Assembly (NCBI GenBank): GCA_021787845.1
Contig: JAJYLH010000016.1
Coordinates: 1-64,000, forward strand
Reading direction: 5' to 3'
DNA from: Myxococcales bacterium
GTDB taxonomy: Bacteria; Myxococcota; Myxococcia; Myxococcales; JAJYLH01
DNA: 64,000 bases
Part shown: positions 1 to 10,226 of the stretch, in pieces
Position numbering within the stretch: position 1 is the stretch's first letter
How the letters are laid out: every line of letters begins with the position of its first letter
Notes under the pieces: generated by a model
Seen by the model: the letters and a program-made list of their open reading frames with translations, nothing else
The model's database searches: none
Told to the model about the DNA's origin: nothing
Position numbers and translations under genes: made by a program

Positions 1-798
1 ACCGCCCCAGGCTCAAACCCAGACTCGCCGCTGGACAAAAGGGAGCCAACTGACGATCATCACGTCCGCGTCACGCAGGGGGGGAAAGTTTTGGAAGTAC
101 GGGGGGAAAGGTTTTGAGAATCGACACACAACTGCAACACCAGCGGAACCACTGACGAATTTGGCGATGGGCATGGGAGCTTGACGTCCCCGGCGCGAGG
201 GCGCGACGATGGCGAGGATGAGTGCTGTCGCGGTGGCGACGAGTTTCGTCGCGGCGCATGCGCGAGAGACGGCCGTTCGACTGGCAGGGCTCTGGTGAGC
301 CCGCGTGGCGTATTGTGGACGCGCTTCATCCGCAATTCGTCGGCCTACCGACCCCGCGGCGCTCGTGGCCGGAATGCCAGTTACCGCCGCTTTCGCCGCC
401 GTTCTTCGGTCTTCGCGAGCACGAGGATCGGGACCCGCGCACCGTACCTGAAGTGTTGCCTTTCTCCGCTTGCCCGACGTTGGAGCCGGGCACGTCAGTG
501 CCCGGGTTGGCTCGGGACGCCGCATCCGACCGGACATTGACATGTCCGGCTCCAAGTGTGTCAACCGGATGGGCATGGTTCGTTCGAAACCCCTGCTTCC
601 CCGCTCAAGACGCGGACGCACTTCCGCGCGCGGCTGCGACTTGCGATGAGAGGGCAGCTCCTTGCCGCGCGAGCTCGTCCGGTCTCGAAATGGGACTCGG
701 TCGTCTCGTTTTGAGACTGCCCAGAGAGCTGGGTCTTCGAAACGGCCTGGCAGCGCGCTTTCGAGGTTGGTCCGGGACGTGCATCGCGGGTCGGCGCG
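1..798. other. Leading region without a recognisable gene
   Basis: I recognise no protein family in any frame of this stretch; the long open frames on both strands are Arg/Pro/Ala-rich, as expected from GC-rich noncoding DNA. It begins with an imperfect direct repeat of a G-run followed by AAAG and TTTT (about 78-97 and 100-117). It carries one copy of the dispersed hairpin element at 480-555 with its flanking motif at 554-578. The left edge may be the end of a larger element outside the window. Confidence 0.5.
480..555. repeat. Dispersed two-hairpin inverted-repeat element, copy 1
   Basis: This 76-bp element starts TTGGAGCCGGGCA and ends TGTCCGGCTCCAA, a 13-bp terminal inverted repeat with one mismatch. 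Inside are two hairpins with 8-bp perfect stems, CCGGGCAC-GTCA-GTGCCCGG and CCGGACAT-TGAC-ATGTCCGG, whose loops are reverse complements. A second copy of identical length lies at 56753-56828. Just downstream (554-578) is a 25-bp motif, AAGTGTGTCAACCGGATGGG plus CATGG, also found near the other copy. The layout resembles a REP doublet (REPIN) or a MITE; no transposase for it is visible here. Confidence 0.75.
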
Positions 799-1704
799 AT
801 GGGCGTGACGGCGCACGAGCTACTGATCGAAGTCTTTCGCGACGAGCCCAAGCTCGTGGTCGACCTCGTGCGAGACCGGCTCGGGTTGGAGGTGCCCGAG
901 TTCAGCGACATCGAGGTGATCGACTCGACGCTCGCGCAGGTGAACCTGGTCGCCGACCTCGCGGTCGTCCTGCGCCGCGAAGGCCAGCCGGTCTTGGCGC
1001 TCGCGCTCGAAATGCAGCTCCGGCCGGACGAGAAGAAGCGCTACTCGTGGCCGCTCTACGCGGCCAGTCTGCGCTCGCGCCATCGCTGCCCGGCGGCGGT
1101 GCTCGTCGTGACACCCGATGCGGCCACCGCGGTTTGGGCGCGGCAGCCCATCGAGCTCGGCTTCGGCTCGCGGTTCACGCCGATTGTCCTCGGCCCCGCG
1201 TCGATTCCGCGAGTGACCGAGCCGGCTCAAGCGCGCTCGTGGCCGGCGCTGGCGTTCTTGTCGGTGCTCACCTTCGGTCGCGACGCCGAGTCGGCCGAGG
1301 CGGTGGCGCGGGCCGCGCTGCTCGCCGTGGCCCAGGTGCCGGAGCCGCGGCGCCGAAAGTATGTTACGCTCGTCCGACGCGCGGTCTCCGAGGCCGTGTG
1401 GCGGGCGCTGGAGGCGGAGATGGCCATCAACTGGGACGAGCTCTACGAGGAGACTTCGCAAAAGATTGCGGCCATCATCGAAAGAAGAGGCGAGGCGAAG
1501 GGGCTGGCCATCGGCGAAGCGAGAGGCGAAGCGAGAGGTCGAGCGGCTTCCATTCTCGACGTGCTCCAGGCGCGTGGCGTCAGCGTGCCCGATGAACTGC
1601 GAGGCCAGGTCCTCGCTTGCACCGACGAAACGGTGCTCGCTCGCTGGCTGCGGCGAGCGGTGGCGGCAAGCTCGGCCGCCGAGGTCTTCGCGCAGGACGA
1701 TTGA
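799..1704 (+). CDS. PD-(D/E)XK-type (Rpn/YhgA-like) hypothetical protein
   Basis: A 301-residue soluble protein, possibly a nuclease-fold protein. The middle holds an acidic beta-strand/Glu-x-Gln pattern, LALALEMQLRPDEKKRY (about residues 68-84), followed by a conserved-looking WPLYAA segment and VLVVTPD. This order matches a PD-(D/E)XK-like family that I recall as common in actinobacteria and myxobacteria, often annotated only as hypothetical. The C-terminal quarter is an Arg/Glu-rich helix with a GEARGEARG repeat, probably a coiled coil. The ATG start has no strong Shine-Dalgarno sequence. It stands alone, convergent with ftsH. A nuclease role is inferred; catalytic residues are not proven. 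Confidence 0.6.
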   Translation: MGVTAHELLIEVFRDEPKLVVDLVRDRLGLEVPEFSDIEVIDSTLAQVNLVADLAVVLRREGQPVLALALEMQLRPDEKKRYSWPLYAASLRSRHRCPAAVLVVTPDAATAVWARQPIELGFGSRFTPIVLGPASIPRVTEPAQARSWPALAFLSVLTFGRDAESAEAVARAALLAVAQVPEPRRRKYVTLVRRAVSEAVWRALEAEMAINWDELYEETSQKIAAIIERRGEAKGLAIGEARGEARGRAASILDVLQARGVSVPDELRGQVLACTDETVLARWLRRAVAASSAAEVFAQDD

Positions 1705-1761
1705 CCGCGAGGTTCGTCCAACGTGCGGTCTCCGAGGCCATCCCGTCTGTCCGGTGGCCCG

Positions 1762-3735
1762 TTACGCCTCCGGCGGCCGGCGTTCGTCGAGGTCGATGGG
1801 CGTCGGTTCGGGCACGATGCTCGGCGGCACGATGGCTCCGCGCAAGAGGTCGCGCACCTCGTCGCCTTCGATGGTCTCGATGGTCAGTAGCCGCGCCGCG
1901 AGCTTCTCCAGATAGCTGCGGTTGAACGTCACCACCGACCGGGCGCGCCGCAGCCCTTCGTGCACGAGGCGTGAAACTTCCTGGTCGATGAGCTGCGCCG
2001 TTCGTTGCGACAGTCCGGTCTCCGCCGCCGGCATCCCGTGGTTCTGGAGGAACATGCTGCGTTGATGATCGAGCAGCGCGAGCGGCCCGACCGCGTCGCT
2101 CATGCCGTATTCACAGACCATCAGCCGCGCGATCTCCGTCGCCTGCTTCAGGTCGCTCGAGGCGCCGGTGGAAATCGTGCCGACCATCTCCTCTTCCGCC
2201 GCCCGGCCGCCGAGGAGCGCCGCGATCTTGTCGGACAGCTCCTCCGCGCTCATCAGGTACCGATCTTCCAGCGGCAGTTGCTTGGTGTAGCCGAGCGCCG
2301 ACAGCCCGCGCGGGATGATGCTGATCTTGTGCACCGGCTCCGAGTGCGGCAGCAAGGTTCCCACGAGCGCGTGCCCCGACTCGTGATAGGCGACGATCTC
2401 CTTTTCCTTCTCGTTGATGCGCCGGCTCTTCTTCTCCAGACCCGCCGTCACCCGCTCGATGGCTTCGTTGAAGTCGCGCATGGTCACCTGGTCGCGCGCG
2501 GCGCGGCCGGCGAGCAGCGCCGCCTCGTTGACCACGTTCGCCAGATCGGCGCCGGCGAAACCCGGCGTGTGCTGCGCGATTTCCTTGAGCTTCACGTCCG
2601 ACCCCAGCTTCACGTCGCGCGCGTGGATCTCCAGAATCTTCTCCCGCCCCCGCTTGTCCGGCCGGTCGACCAGCACGTGCCGATCGAACCGCCCCGGGCG
2701 CATCAGCGCGGGGTCTAGAATCTCCGGACGGTTCGTCGCCGCCATCACGATGAGCCCGGCGCGCGGATCGAACCCGTCCATCTCCGCCAGGAGCTGATTG
2801 AGCGTCTGCTCCCGCTCGTCGTGGCCACTGACGACGCCCGAGTTCCGTGTCTTGCCGATCGCGTCGAGCTCGTCGATGAAGACGATGCACGGCGCCTTGG
2901 CGGCCGCTTGCTGGAAGAGGTCGCGCACCCTGGCCGCGCCGACGCCCACGAACATCTCGACGAACTCGCTGCCGGACAAAGAGAAGAACGCCACGTTCGC
3001 CTCGCCCGCGACCGCGCGCGCGAGCAAGGTCTTCCCGGTTCCCGGCGGTCCGACGAGGAGCACGCCCTTCGGGATGCGCCCGCCGAGGCGCCGGAACTTC
3101 TCCGGCGTCTTCAGGAACTCGACGATTTCCTTGAGCTCCTCCGCCGCCTCGTCGACGCCGGCGACGTCTGCGAACGTGATGCCCGTGTGCTGCTCCAGGT
3201 AGACGCGCGCGCGGGTCTTGCCGAAGCTCATCACGCCCGGGGGGCCCTGGCCCATCGACATCGAGGTGCGGCGGAAGAGGTAAGCCCAGAAGGCGAAGAT
3301 CAGTAGGAGCGGGAGCACCCAGATGGCGAGCATGCCGAGGAGCCCGCTGGAGCTCGTCGCGCCGTAGGTGATGTGCCGTTGCTCGAGAAGCTTCACCAGC
3401 TCCGGGTCGTTGGACACCCGGTTCGCGACCCAGACCGCGCTCGCTTCTGGCGCGCCGGGCGCGAGCTGGCCCTCGGGCTCCGGCTTCGAGAACTGAACGC
3501 GGACCTCGTGCTCGGAGAGGGTGACCTGCTGCACGGGCAGAGTCGCGATGGCGCTCTTGAGAACACTGTAAGGAACCTTGCGGGTGCCGGCATCCTCGAA
3601 CATGCCGCGCAGGAGCAGGAAGCCGAGCACAGCGATCGCGATCCACACGAGCAGCGCGCCGATGCGCGGTGTGGCGGACGGCGTGCCGAGCGGCGGCTTC
3701 TTCGGAGTGCTCGGGCCTTTGAGCGAGGGGGCCAT
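1762..3735 (-). CDS. ftsH: ATP-dependent zinc metalloprotease FtsH
   Basis: Membrane-anchored AAA+ protease that extracts and degrades damaged membrane proteins and short-lived regulators. The 657-residue product has membrane segments at about residues 25-44 and 132-154 around a small periplasmic region, Walker A GPPGTGKT at 229-236, Walker [10 protein letters not shown], the second-region-of-homology arginine segment RPGRFDR, and the zinc-protease motif HESGH at about residue 450. A longer frame runs upstream to 3900, but ATG 3735 gives the normal FtsH N-terminus and follows an AAGGAC-type ribosome binding site. It is monocistronic here. The short C-terminal tail after the protease domain is ordinary. 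Confidence 0.97.
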   Translation of the reverse strand: MAPSLKGPSTPKKPPLGTPSATPRIGALLVWIAIAVLGFLLLRGMFEDAGTRKVPYSVLKSAIATLPVQQVTLSEHEVRVQFSKPEPEGQLAPGAPEASAVWVANRVSNDPELVKLLEQRHITYGATSSSGLLGMLAIWVLPLLLIFAFWAYLFRRTSMSMGQGPPGVMSFGKTRARVYLEQHTGITFADVAGVDEAAEELKEIVEFLKTPEKFRRLGGRIPKGVLLVGPPGTGKTLLARAVAGEANVAFFSLSGSEFVEMFVGVGAARVRDLFQQAAAKAPCIVFIDELDAIGKTRNSGVVSGHDEREQTLNQLLAEMDGFDPRAGLIVMAATNRPEILDPALMRPGRFDRHVLVDRPDKRGREKILEIHARDVKLGSDVKLKEIAQHTPGFAGADLANVVNEAALLAGRAARDQVTMRDFNEAIERVTAGLEKKSRRINEKEKEIVAYHESGHALVGTLLPHSEPVHKISIIPRGLSALGYTKQLPLEDRYLMSAEELSDKIAALLGGRAAEEEMVGTISTGASSDLKQATEIARLMVCEYGMSDAVGPLALLDHQRSMFLQNHGMPAAETGLSQRTAQLIDQEVSRLVHEGLRRARSVVTFNRSYLEKLAARLLTIETIEGDEVRDLLRGAIVPPSIVPEPTPIDLDERRPPEA

Positions 3736-3880
3736 CGTCCTTAGCTCCGGCGCGCCGTGAAGAAGAGAGGCGCCGAAAGCCAAGGTAGACACGGGTTTCG
3801 AGACAGGCACGGGGGCGGCTGATCGACCGTGGGCAGGATGGCACGAGCGCCGGGCCGCGCGGTGCCAGGTGCCGTTCTCT

Positions 3881-3975
3881 CGTGGCACGGGCGTCCCCAC
3901 CTGTGAAAGGCCAGCGGGACTTCATGGCCTGGCCGCGGCGGCCGAGCATCCACGGGCAAGGACGCCCGTGTCACG
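3881..3975. repeat. Dispersed inverted-repeat element (ACGGGCGTCC family), copy 1
   Basis: A 95-bp element between ftsH and the anti-sigma gene. It begins CGTGGCACGGGCGTCC and ends GGACGCCCGTGTCACG, a 16-bp inverted repeat with one mismatch. A related 93-bp element with the same ends lies at 57274-57366. Both contain an internal CAGCGGG...CATGGC segment. The copies lie in unrelated intergenic spaces, which suggests a mobile or REP-like palindrome rather than a gene-specific control site. Confidence 0.7.
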
Positions 3976-4017
3976 GGAGAAGAACCGACACTGAACCTGA
4001 GCGAGCCGGAACGCCCG

Positions 4018-4242
4018 TCACTGCTGTTCGAACTGCCGCAGGAGATCTTCCTTGGTCGAGGGCGGCACGGGCTCGGGCGGCAGGCGGCGCAACCGGCGAA
4101 GGGTCTCGCGCATCTGGTCGAGGTAGGTGCGGCAGTAGCGGCACATCAGGAGATGCATGCGGAACGCCGCTCGCCGGTGCCAAGGGAGGCTGCCGTCGAG
4201 GAAGTCCGTCGCGAGATGGGTGACGTCCTGGCATCTCATCAT
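4018..4242 (-). CDS. Zinc-finger anti-sigma factor
   Basis: Small 74-residue cytosolic protein that probably binds and silences the adjacent ECF sigma factor. It carries the HxxxCxxC signature of zinc-binding anti-sigma domains (HLLMCRYC, residues 30-37) with a preceding Cys at position 4, followed by a helical Arg-rich tail. There is no transmembrane segment, so it resembles the soluble ZAS type rather than the membrane-spanning kind. Its ATG overlaps the sigma gene stop by four bases (ATGA), indicating translational coupling and near-equal production of the pair. Binding to this sigma factor is inferred from the arrangement. Confidence 0.85.
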   Translation of the reverse strand: MMRCQDVTHLATDFLDGSLPWHRRAAFRMHLLMCRYCRTYLDQMRETLRRLRRLPPEPVPPSTKEDLLRQFEQQ

Positions 4243-4886
4243 GGCGACCGCTCCGACGCGTACTCCTCGAGAGCCCTGCGCAGCCGCGTCCGGCCGCGGT
4301 GGAGCAGGACCCGCTGATTGGACTCGGTGATCCCCAGGATGTTACAGACGGTCGGCGCGTCCTCGCCCTCGACGTCGCGGAGCGTGACCACGGTTCGCTG
4401 AGCCGCCGGCAACTCGTCGAGCGCGCGAGCCAGCACCTCCATCGCTTCCGCGCGCAGCAGGCGCTTCTCCGGGTCGTCCGCCGTCCACGCCGCCGGCGGC
4501 GCCGACCACATGCCGCTGTCGTTGAACCGCGCGGGGTCGACCTCGTCGCCCGGCTCTTCCGGCGCCAGCGCGGAAAACGGCGTCGACCGCTTCTCCTTCG
4601 CCGCCCTCGTCTTCGCCGCGTTCACCGCGATGCGGAAGATCCACGTCTTCAGAGACGACCGCCCCTCGAACCCGGCGAGGTTCTTGATGACGCTCGCCCA
4701 CGCCTCCTGCGCGACCTCCTCGGCGGTCGCCTCCTCGTGCACGTAGGCCAGGGCGAGCCGCACGAGCGTTTGGTGGTGCTGGTCGATGAGCGCGGCGAAC
4801 GCGGCTTTGTCCCGCGCCCGCAGCCGCTCGACCAGACGCGCGTCGTCGTCGCCCGGTTCGGAAACCGCGAGGCCCGTCGTTCGCAC
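4239..4886 (-). CDS. ECF-family RNA polymerase sigma factor
   Basis: A 215-residue extracytoplasmic-function sigma factor. Region 2 (about residues 28-95) contains the typical QEAWASVIKNL and GRSSLKTWIFRIAVN segments. Region 4 (about 150-205) has LPAAQRTVVTLRDVEG and the recognition-helix region ITESNQRVLLHRGRTRLR. The linker is longer than usual and acidic/Pro-rich (about 100-145). The start codon is GTG; an alternative in-frame start a few residues in cannot be excluded. It is co-transcribed with the downstream zinc-finger anti-sigma gene through a four-base overlap. The regulon cannot be told from this sequence. Confidence 0.93.
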   Translation of the reverse strand: MRTTGLAVSEPGDDDARLVERLRARDKAAFAALIDQHHQTLVRLALAYVHEEATAEEVAQEAWASVIKNLAGFEGRSSLKTWIFRIAVNAAKTRAAKEKRSTPFSALAPEEPGDEVDPARFNDSGMWSAPPAAWTADDPEKRLLRAEAMEVLARALDELPAAQRTVVTLRDVEGEDAPTVCNILGITESNQRVLLHRGRTRLRRALEEYASERSP

Positions 4887-5130
4887 GCGCGCGACCCTAG
4901 CCGACCGCCATCCGCTCTGGCAAGCGTCTGGCCGCGCCGGCGGCCGCTGTTGTCCGGTGCCGGATGGGCGCCAGGGTCGAGGAGGCGTCGCCTTCGAGCC
5001 GGGCGACGTGCGTTGGCGCGGCGAAGCGATCCCGCTTGACCGCGAGGCCGCTTTCGGCCGATGGTCCGCCGGCTCTGAACCCGGAGGGCGGGACCGCGCG
5101 GCCTTCGCCCTCCTTCACCCGAGGTGCCCC

Positions 5131-6324
5131 ATGAGACCGCTTCCCCAGGACATCGTTTTTCTCTCCGCCAAGCGCACCCCGTTCGGAACGTTCGGCGGCG
5201 CGCTCAAGGATTTCTCCGCCACCGACCTGGGCGTCGTGGCCGCCAAGAGCGCTCTCGCCGAGGCCAAGGTCGAGGTGAACGATGTCGCGCAGGTGGTCTT
5301 CGGCAACGTCCTGCAGACGAGCGCCGACGCCATCTACTGCGCGCGGCACGTGGGGCTCAAGGCCGGGGTCCCCATCGACCGGCCGGCGCTGACCGTCAAC
5401 CGGCTCTGCGGCTCCGGGTTCGAGGCCATCGTCCAGGCCGCGCGGCTCGTCCTGATGGGCGAGGCGGAGTGCGTGCTCGCCGGCGGAACCGAGTCGATGA
5501 GCCAGGCGCCGTTCGCGGTTCGCGGCACCCGCTTCGGCGCGACGTTCGGCAAGCCCGTCGCCTTCGAGGACACCCTCTGGAGCTGCCTCACCGATTCCTA
5601 CTGCAACACCCCGATGGCGGTGACGGCGGAAAACCTGGGCGCGAAGTACGGCGTCACCCAGGACGAGGTCGACGAGTTCTCGGTGCTCTCCCAGAAGCGG
5701 CACGCGGCGGCGCAGGAGGCCGGCCGGTTCGACGCCGAGCTCGCGCCGGTGGAGATCGTCTCGAGGAAAGGGACGACCCTCTTCGCCAAGGACGAGCACC
5801 CGCGCCCGACCACGACGCTCGAGAGCCTGCGCAAGCTGCCGAAGGTCTTCAAGAAAGACGGCCTCATCCACGCGGGTGCGGCGAGCGGCATCTGCGACGG
5901 CGCGGGCGCGCTCGTCGTCGCGAGCGCCAAGTTCGCGGAGAAGAAGGGCCTGACGCCCATCGGCCGGCTCACCGGCTGGGGCATCGCCGCGGTCGATCCG
6001 AACTTCATGGGCATCGGACCCGCGCCGGCGATTCGCAAGGCGCTCTCGACGGCCGGGGCGAAGCTGTCCGACTTCGACCTCGTCGAGGTGAACGAGGCAT
6101 TCGCGCCGCAGTACCTAGCGGTGGAGAAGGAGCTCGAGCTCCCCCGCGACATCACCAACGTCGACGGTGGCGCGATCGCGGTCGGCCATCCGCTCGCGGC
6201 GAGCGGGGCGCGCATCACCGCCCACCTGCTCCACGAGCTCAAGCGGCGAGGCGCGAAGCGTGGCATCGGCTCGGCGTGCATCGGCGGCGGCCAGGGCATG
6301 GCGGTGCTGGTCGAGATGATCTGA
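5131..6324 (+). CDS. Acetyl-CoA C-acyltransferase (thiolase)
   Basis: Catalyses condensation of two acyl-CoA molecules or the reverse thiolytic cleavage, in fatty acid degradation or acetoacetyl-CoA formation. The 397-residue length is standard. The nucleophilic Cys is C93 in NRLCGSGFEA, the catalytic His is H353 in VGHPLAASGAR, and the second acid/base Cys is C383 in SACIGGGQG. ATG 5131 is preceded by GAGGTG at good spacing; the frame opens far upstream but without family similarity. It is monocistronic, divergent from the ECF sigma gene. Sequence alone does not separate the biosynthetic from the degradative subtype. Confidence 0.95.
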   Translation: MRPLPQDIVFLSAKRTPFGTFGGALKDFSATDLGVVAAKSALAEAKVEVNDVAQVVFGNVLQTSADAIYCARHVGLKAGVPIDRPALTVNRLCGSGFEAIVQAARLVLMGEAECVLAGGTESMSQAPFAVRGTRFGATFGKPVAFEDTLWSCLTDSYCNTPMAVTAENLGAKYGVTQDEVDEFSVLSQKRHAAAQEAGRFDAELAPVEIVSRKGTTLFAKDEHPRPTTTLESLRKLPKVFKKDGLIHAGAASGICDGAGALVVASAKFAEKKGLTPIGRLTGWGIAAVDPNFMGIGPAPAIRKALSTAGAKLSDFDLVEVNEAFAPQYLAVEKELELPRDITNVDGGAIAVGHPLAASGARITAHLLHELKRRGAKRGIGSACIGGGQGMAVLVEMI

Positions 6325-6556
6325 TCTCCAGCGTAAGGCCCCCGTCGCCAGCGGTCCTGCTCTCCTTTCCGGCGCCACCCGCCAGCGCTTCCGTTCTCCG
6401 GCGACGGCAGCGAGGGTTGTCGCGTGGAGCGGCTCCCGGCCGGCCTCGCGACGAGGCGCGGTCGGACCCGCCGATGGCGTCGGCCTGTCGAGCTCCCGCG
6501 ATCCGGCCGCCGGACGGGCCGTCGCATCCCCGATGGGCGAGCGGGGCTCGCGGCCC

Positions 6557-6586
6557 TTGACTAGGTGCGGCGCCAACTGCTACACG
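6557..6586 (+). promoter_or_regulatory. Candidate sigma-70-type promoter
   Basis: TTGACT at 6557-6562 and TACACG at 6581-6586 are separated by 18 bp and lie about 60 bp upstream of the lipoprotein start at 6649. The -35 box is strong and the -10 box weak, as is common in GC-rich genomes. The 324-bp gap after the thiolase holds nothing else I recognise. Confidence 0.4.
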
Positions 6587-6648
6587 CTGTCCGGCTTCGG
6601 AAAGCAAGGTCCTTCCACCGCGCCGAAGAGGCGCACACGAGGTTCTCG

Positions 6649-8256
6649 ATGAAAGCGTCCTCCATCCTGCGTTCGCTGGCGATCGCCGCCGCGGCAATTG
6701 CCGGCGCGATGCTCTTCGCCTGTACCAGCTCGCCGAAGAACAACTGCACCCCGACGTGCGGGAGCAAGGTTTGCGGGTCCAACGGCTGCGGCGGTTCGTG
6801 CGGCACCTGCGCGAGCGGGAAGAGCTGTAGCGCTTCCGGCCAGTGCGTCGGCGCGCCGGCGGCGCCCACCGGGCTGACCGCCACCGCCGGCGACACCCTG
6901 GTGGCCTTGAGCTGGGCGGCACCGGCGGACGACGGCGGCACCGCCATCACCGGCTACAACGTCTATCGGGGCTCCGCCTCCGGCGCTCTGTCGACCAAGA
7001 CCAAGATCGCGACCGGCCTCACCGGCACGAACTTCGTCGACGCCGCGCTGACCGACGGCACCGCCTACTACTACCAGGTGACGGCGGTGAGCTCGGCCGG
7101 CGAATCGGTGGGCTCCGCCGAGGCGACCGGGACGCCGGCCACCGGCGCCACCGTGCCCTGCGGGAGCGTGGATCAAGCCGGCTACTGCGCGGGCGATTCC
7201 GCGGTCTGGTGCAACGCCGACCCGACCACCGGGGACCAGTCTCTGGCGGCCGTTTCCTGCGGCGCGCTCGGGACCGACGCGAACGGGAACACCATCTCCG
7301 GCCACTGCGCGGACCTCGGCAGCTTCGGGGCCTGGTGCGCGGTCGCGGAAGGAACCACGTGCTCCGACGGGCAGTCGGTGCTCGCCTGCGGCAGTGCGAG
7401 CGGCGCGGACCTTTCGCTCGCCTGCGACGTCAACACCGGCTGCACCAAGACCACCCAGACCTGCACCGCTCCGGCCGCCGGTGCCCAGTTCACGCCGGTC
7501 TGCGACGGAGACGAGCTCATCGGAAGCTGCACCCCGTGGAACCAGATCCTCGAGGAGAACTGCAAGGCCACCAGCGTCGGCGGGACCGGGTGCCAGAACG
7601 GCGCCTGCGTCGGAATCCCCGAGGGCGGCAACTGCGACGGCCAGCTCTTCAAGTGCGCCGATCCGGACGTGTGCGACACGAACAACACCGGCACCTGCGT
7701 CAAGCCCTGCGGGAACGTGACCGCGGCGGGCGACTGCTCGACCGACACCCACGAGTGGTGCGACACCAGCTCGGGCGCGTTGCAGACCGAGGACTGCACG
7801 ACGGTGGGCCAGGATGCGAACGGCAACACCGTCGCCGGCAAGTGCGGCACCGTCGGCTCGGCGGCGGCGTGCGTCCTGCCGCAGGGCGCGATGTGCGCCT
7901 CCTTCACCGGCTACTACGCCTGCGGCTCCGGCAGCACCGTCGACCTGACGATGGCGTGCGACATGGACACCGGCTGCCGGGCTTCCGGCGGCACCGCCAC
8001 CTGCACCTACGCGGGCGACGGCAACACCTTCACCCCGGCCTGCTCCGGCAACGACCTGGTCGAGGACTGCACGGCGTGGAACCAGCCGGTGGTCGAGGAC
8101 TGCACGGGCGACGCGGTGGGTGGCACGGGCTGCGCCAGCGGCGCGTGCACCGGCATCGCCGCCGGCAAGTACTGCGACGGCCAGGAGTTCAAGTGCGCGG
8201 ACGGCCTCACCTGCGACTCGTCGAGCGGCACCTGCAAGGCCGCCAGCGGCGGGTAA
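6649..8256 (+). CDS. Cysteine-rich FN3-domain lipoprotein
   Basis: A 535-residue exported protein. The N-terminus is a lipoprotein signal ending AMLFAC, with the lipidated Cys near residue 25. A short Cys-rich knot follows, then one fibronectin type III domain (about residues 65-160; hallmark VALSWAAPADDGG and YYYQVTAVSSAG). The rest is two tandem Cys-rich units of about 180 residues, each with a CGxV opening, a GxDANGNT segment, a CTxWNQ segment, and a CDGQ..KCAD closing. The many cysteines imply a disulfide-stabilised surface protein. ATG 6649 follows GAGG. It resembles the large secreted Cys-rich proteins of myxobacteria; function unknown. Confidence 0.8.
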   Translation: MKASSILRSLAIAAAAIAGAMLFACTSSPKNNCTPTCGSKVCGSNGCGGSCGTCASGKSCSASGQCVGAPAAPTGLTATAGDTLVALSWAAPADDGGTAITGYNVYRGSASGALSTKTKIATGLTGTNFVDAALTDGTAYYYQVTAVSSAGESVGSAEATGTPATGATVPCGSVDQAGYCAGDSAVWCNADPTTGDQSLAAVSCGALGTDANGNTISGHCADLGSFGAWCAVAEGTTCSDGQSVLACGSASGADLSLACDVNTGCTKTTQTCTAPAAGAQFTPVCDGDELIGSCTPWNQILEENCKATSVGGTGCQNGACVGIPEGGNCDGQLFKCADPDVCDTNNTGTCVKPCGNVTAAGDCSTDTHEWCDTSSGALQTEDCTTVGQDANGNTVAGKCGTVGSAAACVLPQGAMCASFTGYYACGSGSTVDLTMACDMDTGCRASGGTATCTYAGDGNTFTPACSGNDLVEDCTAWNQPVVEDCTGDAVGGTGCASGACTGIAAGKYCDGQEFKCADGLTCDSSSGTCKAASGG

Positions 8257-8298
8257 CTCTCCACGGCAGCGCTGCTGCTTAGCGGACGGCGACGAAGA

Positions 8299-8336
8299 GC
8301 GGGCGATCGGAGACTCCCGGTCGCCCGCCCTGTCGT
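8299..8336 (+). terminator. Candidate rho-independent terminator
   Basis: GCGGGCGA (8299-8306) pairs with TCGCCCGC (8321-8328), with further pairing toward the loop, and is followed by a short T-containing stretch. It lies 43 bp after the lipoprotein stop. It could also serve the convergent DUF1059 gene, whose stop is at 8355. Confidence 0.5.
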
Positions 8337-8354
8337 TTCCCCGCCCCGAGGAAA

Positions 8355-8585
8355 TCACATCGCCTGATGCGGGCTCGCGCCCGGCGGCCCACGCCGCGGG
8401 ACCGGCTCTTCCTCGTCCTTGAGCGCGCCGCGAAGCTGCGCCCGCAGCTCGAGCGAGGGCTTTTCGCCGTGGACCTTGATCGCGTGGTCGTAGATCGTGT
8501 TGAGCACCTCGTCTTCGGTGCCGCTCACCTTCAACGAGCACTCGACCTCGCCCGGATGCTCCCGGCAATCGATGTACTTGCGCAT
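8355..8585 (-). CDS. DUF1059-like small protein
   Basis: A 76-residue soluble protein. The spacing of Cys and His residues (IDCREHPGEVEC near the N-terminus, DHAIKVHGEKP in the middle, ALKDEEEP near the end) fits the DUF1059 family of short proteins of unknown function. The Cys/His pattern suggests metal binding, which is inference. ATG 8585 is chosen because a very strong GGAGGGGGG ribosome binding site sits just upstream; the frame extends further to 8636 without support. The C-terminus has an unusual Pro/Gly-rich tail of about 15 residues. Confidence 0.7.
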   Translation of the reverse strand: MRKYIDCREHPGEVECSLKVSGTEDEVLNTIYDHAIKVHGEKPSLELRAQLRGALKDEEEPVPRRGPPGASPHQAM

Positions 8586-8608
8586 GTTCGCCCCCCTCCC
8601 GACGGAAA

Positions 8609-8631
8609 GGGAAGGCACGAAGCGCCTTCCC
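8609..8631 (-). terminator. Hairpin between the small ORF and the DUF1059 gene
   Basis: GGGAAGGC and GCCTTCCC form a perfect 8-bp stem with a 7-nt loop. On the minus strand it is followed by TTTCC. It would end or attenuate transcription from the 29-residue ORF at 8647-8736 before the DUF1059 gene. The T-run is short, so intrinsic termination is uncertain. Confidence 0.4.
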
Positions 8632-8646
8632 CGCAAGAGGCACAGG

Positions 8647-8736
8647 TCAGATCATCTGAGCGATTGCGACCAGCGCGACCGCGAGCAGGGCGATCCTCCT
8701 GCCGAGCGCCAGCGCTTCTGGAGTGAGCCACCGCAT
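8647..8736 (-). CDS. Candidate 29-residue membrane peptide
   Basis: A very short frame with good initiation signals: GAGGAGGG lies about 8 bases before the ATG on the minus strand. The predicted peptide starts MRWLTPEALALG, then has an Arg pair and a hydrophobic stretch (IALLAVALVAIAQMI) long enough for one membrane helix, and stops. A hairpin follows its stop codon and the DUF1059 gene lies 61 bases downstream. No family is recognised. A small membrane protein or leader peptide are both possible. Confidence 0.45.
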   Translation of the reverse strand: MRWLTPEALALGRRIALLAVALVAIAQMI

Positions 8737-10146
<1,410 letters not shown>

Positions 10147-10226
10147 CGCCACGAAACGGGCGGTTGACGCCCCGGCCAGCTCGGGGGCGACACTCCTTTT
10201 CCATGAGATGAGTCCGAGGGGCGCGC

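Noticed and set aside
577-600. GTTCGAAACCCC resembling a tRNA T-arm
   Set aside because: The stem does not pair and no acceptor, D or anticodon arms surround it on either strand.
13-816. Long minus-strand open frame at the left edge
   Set aside because: Composition is Arg/Ala/Pro-rich with no family pattern, no ribosome binding site, and it overlaps a repeat element; it is typical of chance frames in GC-rich DNA.
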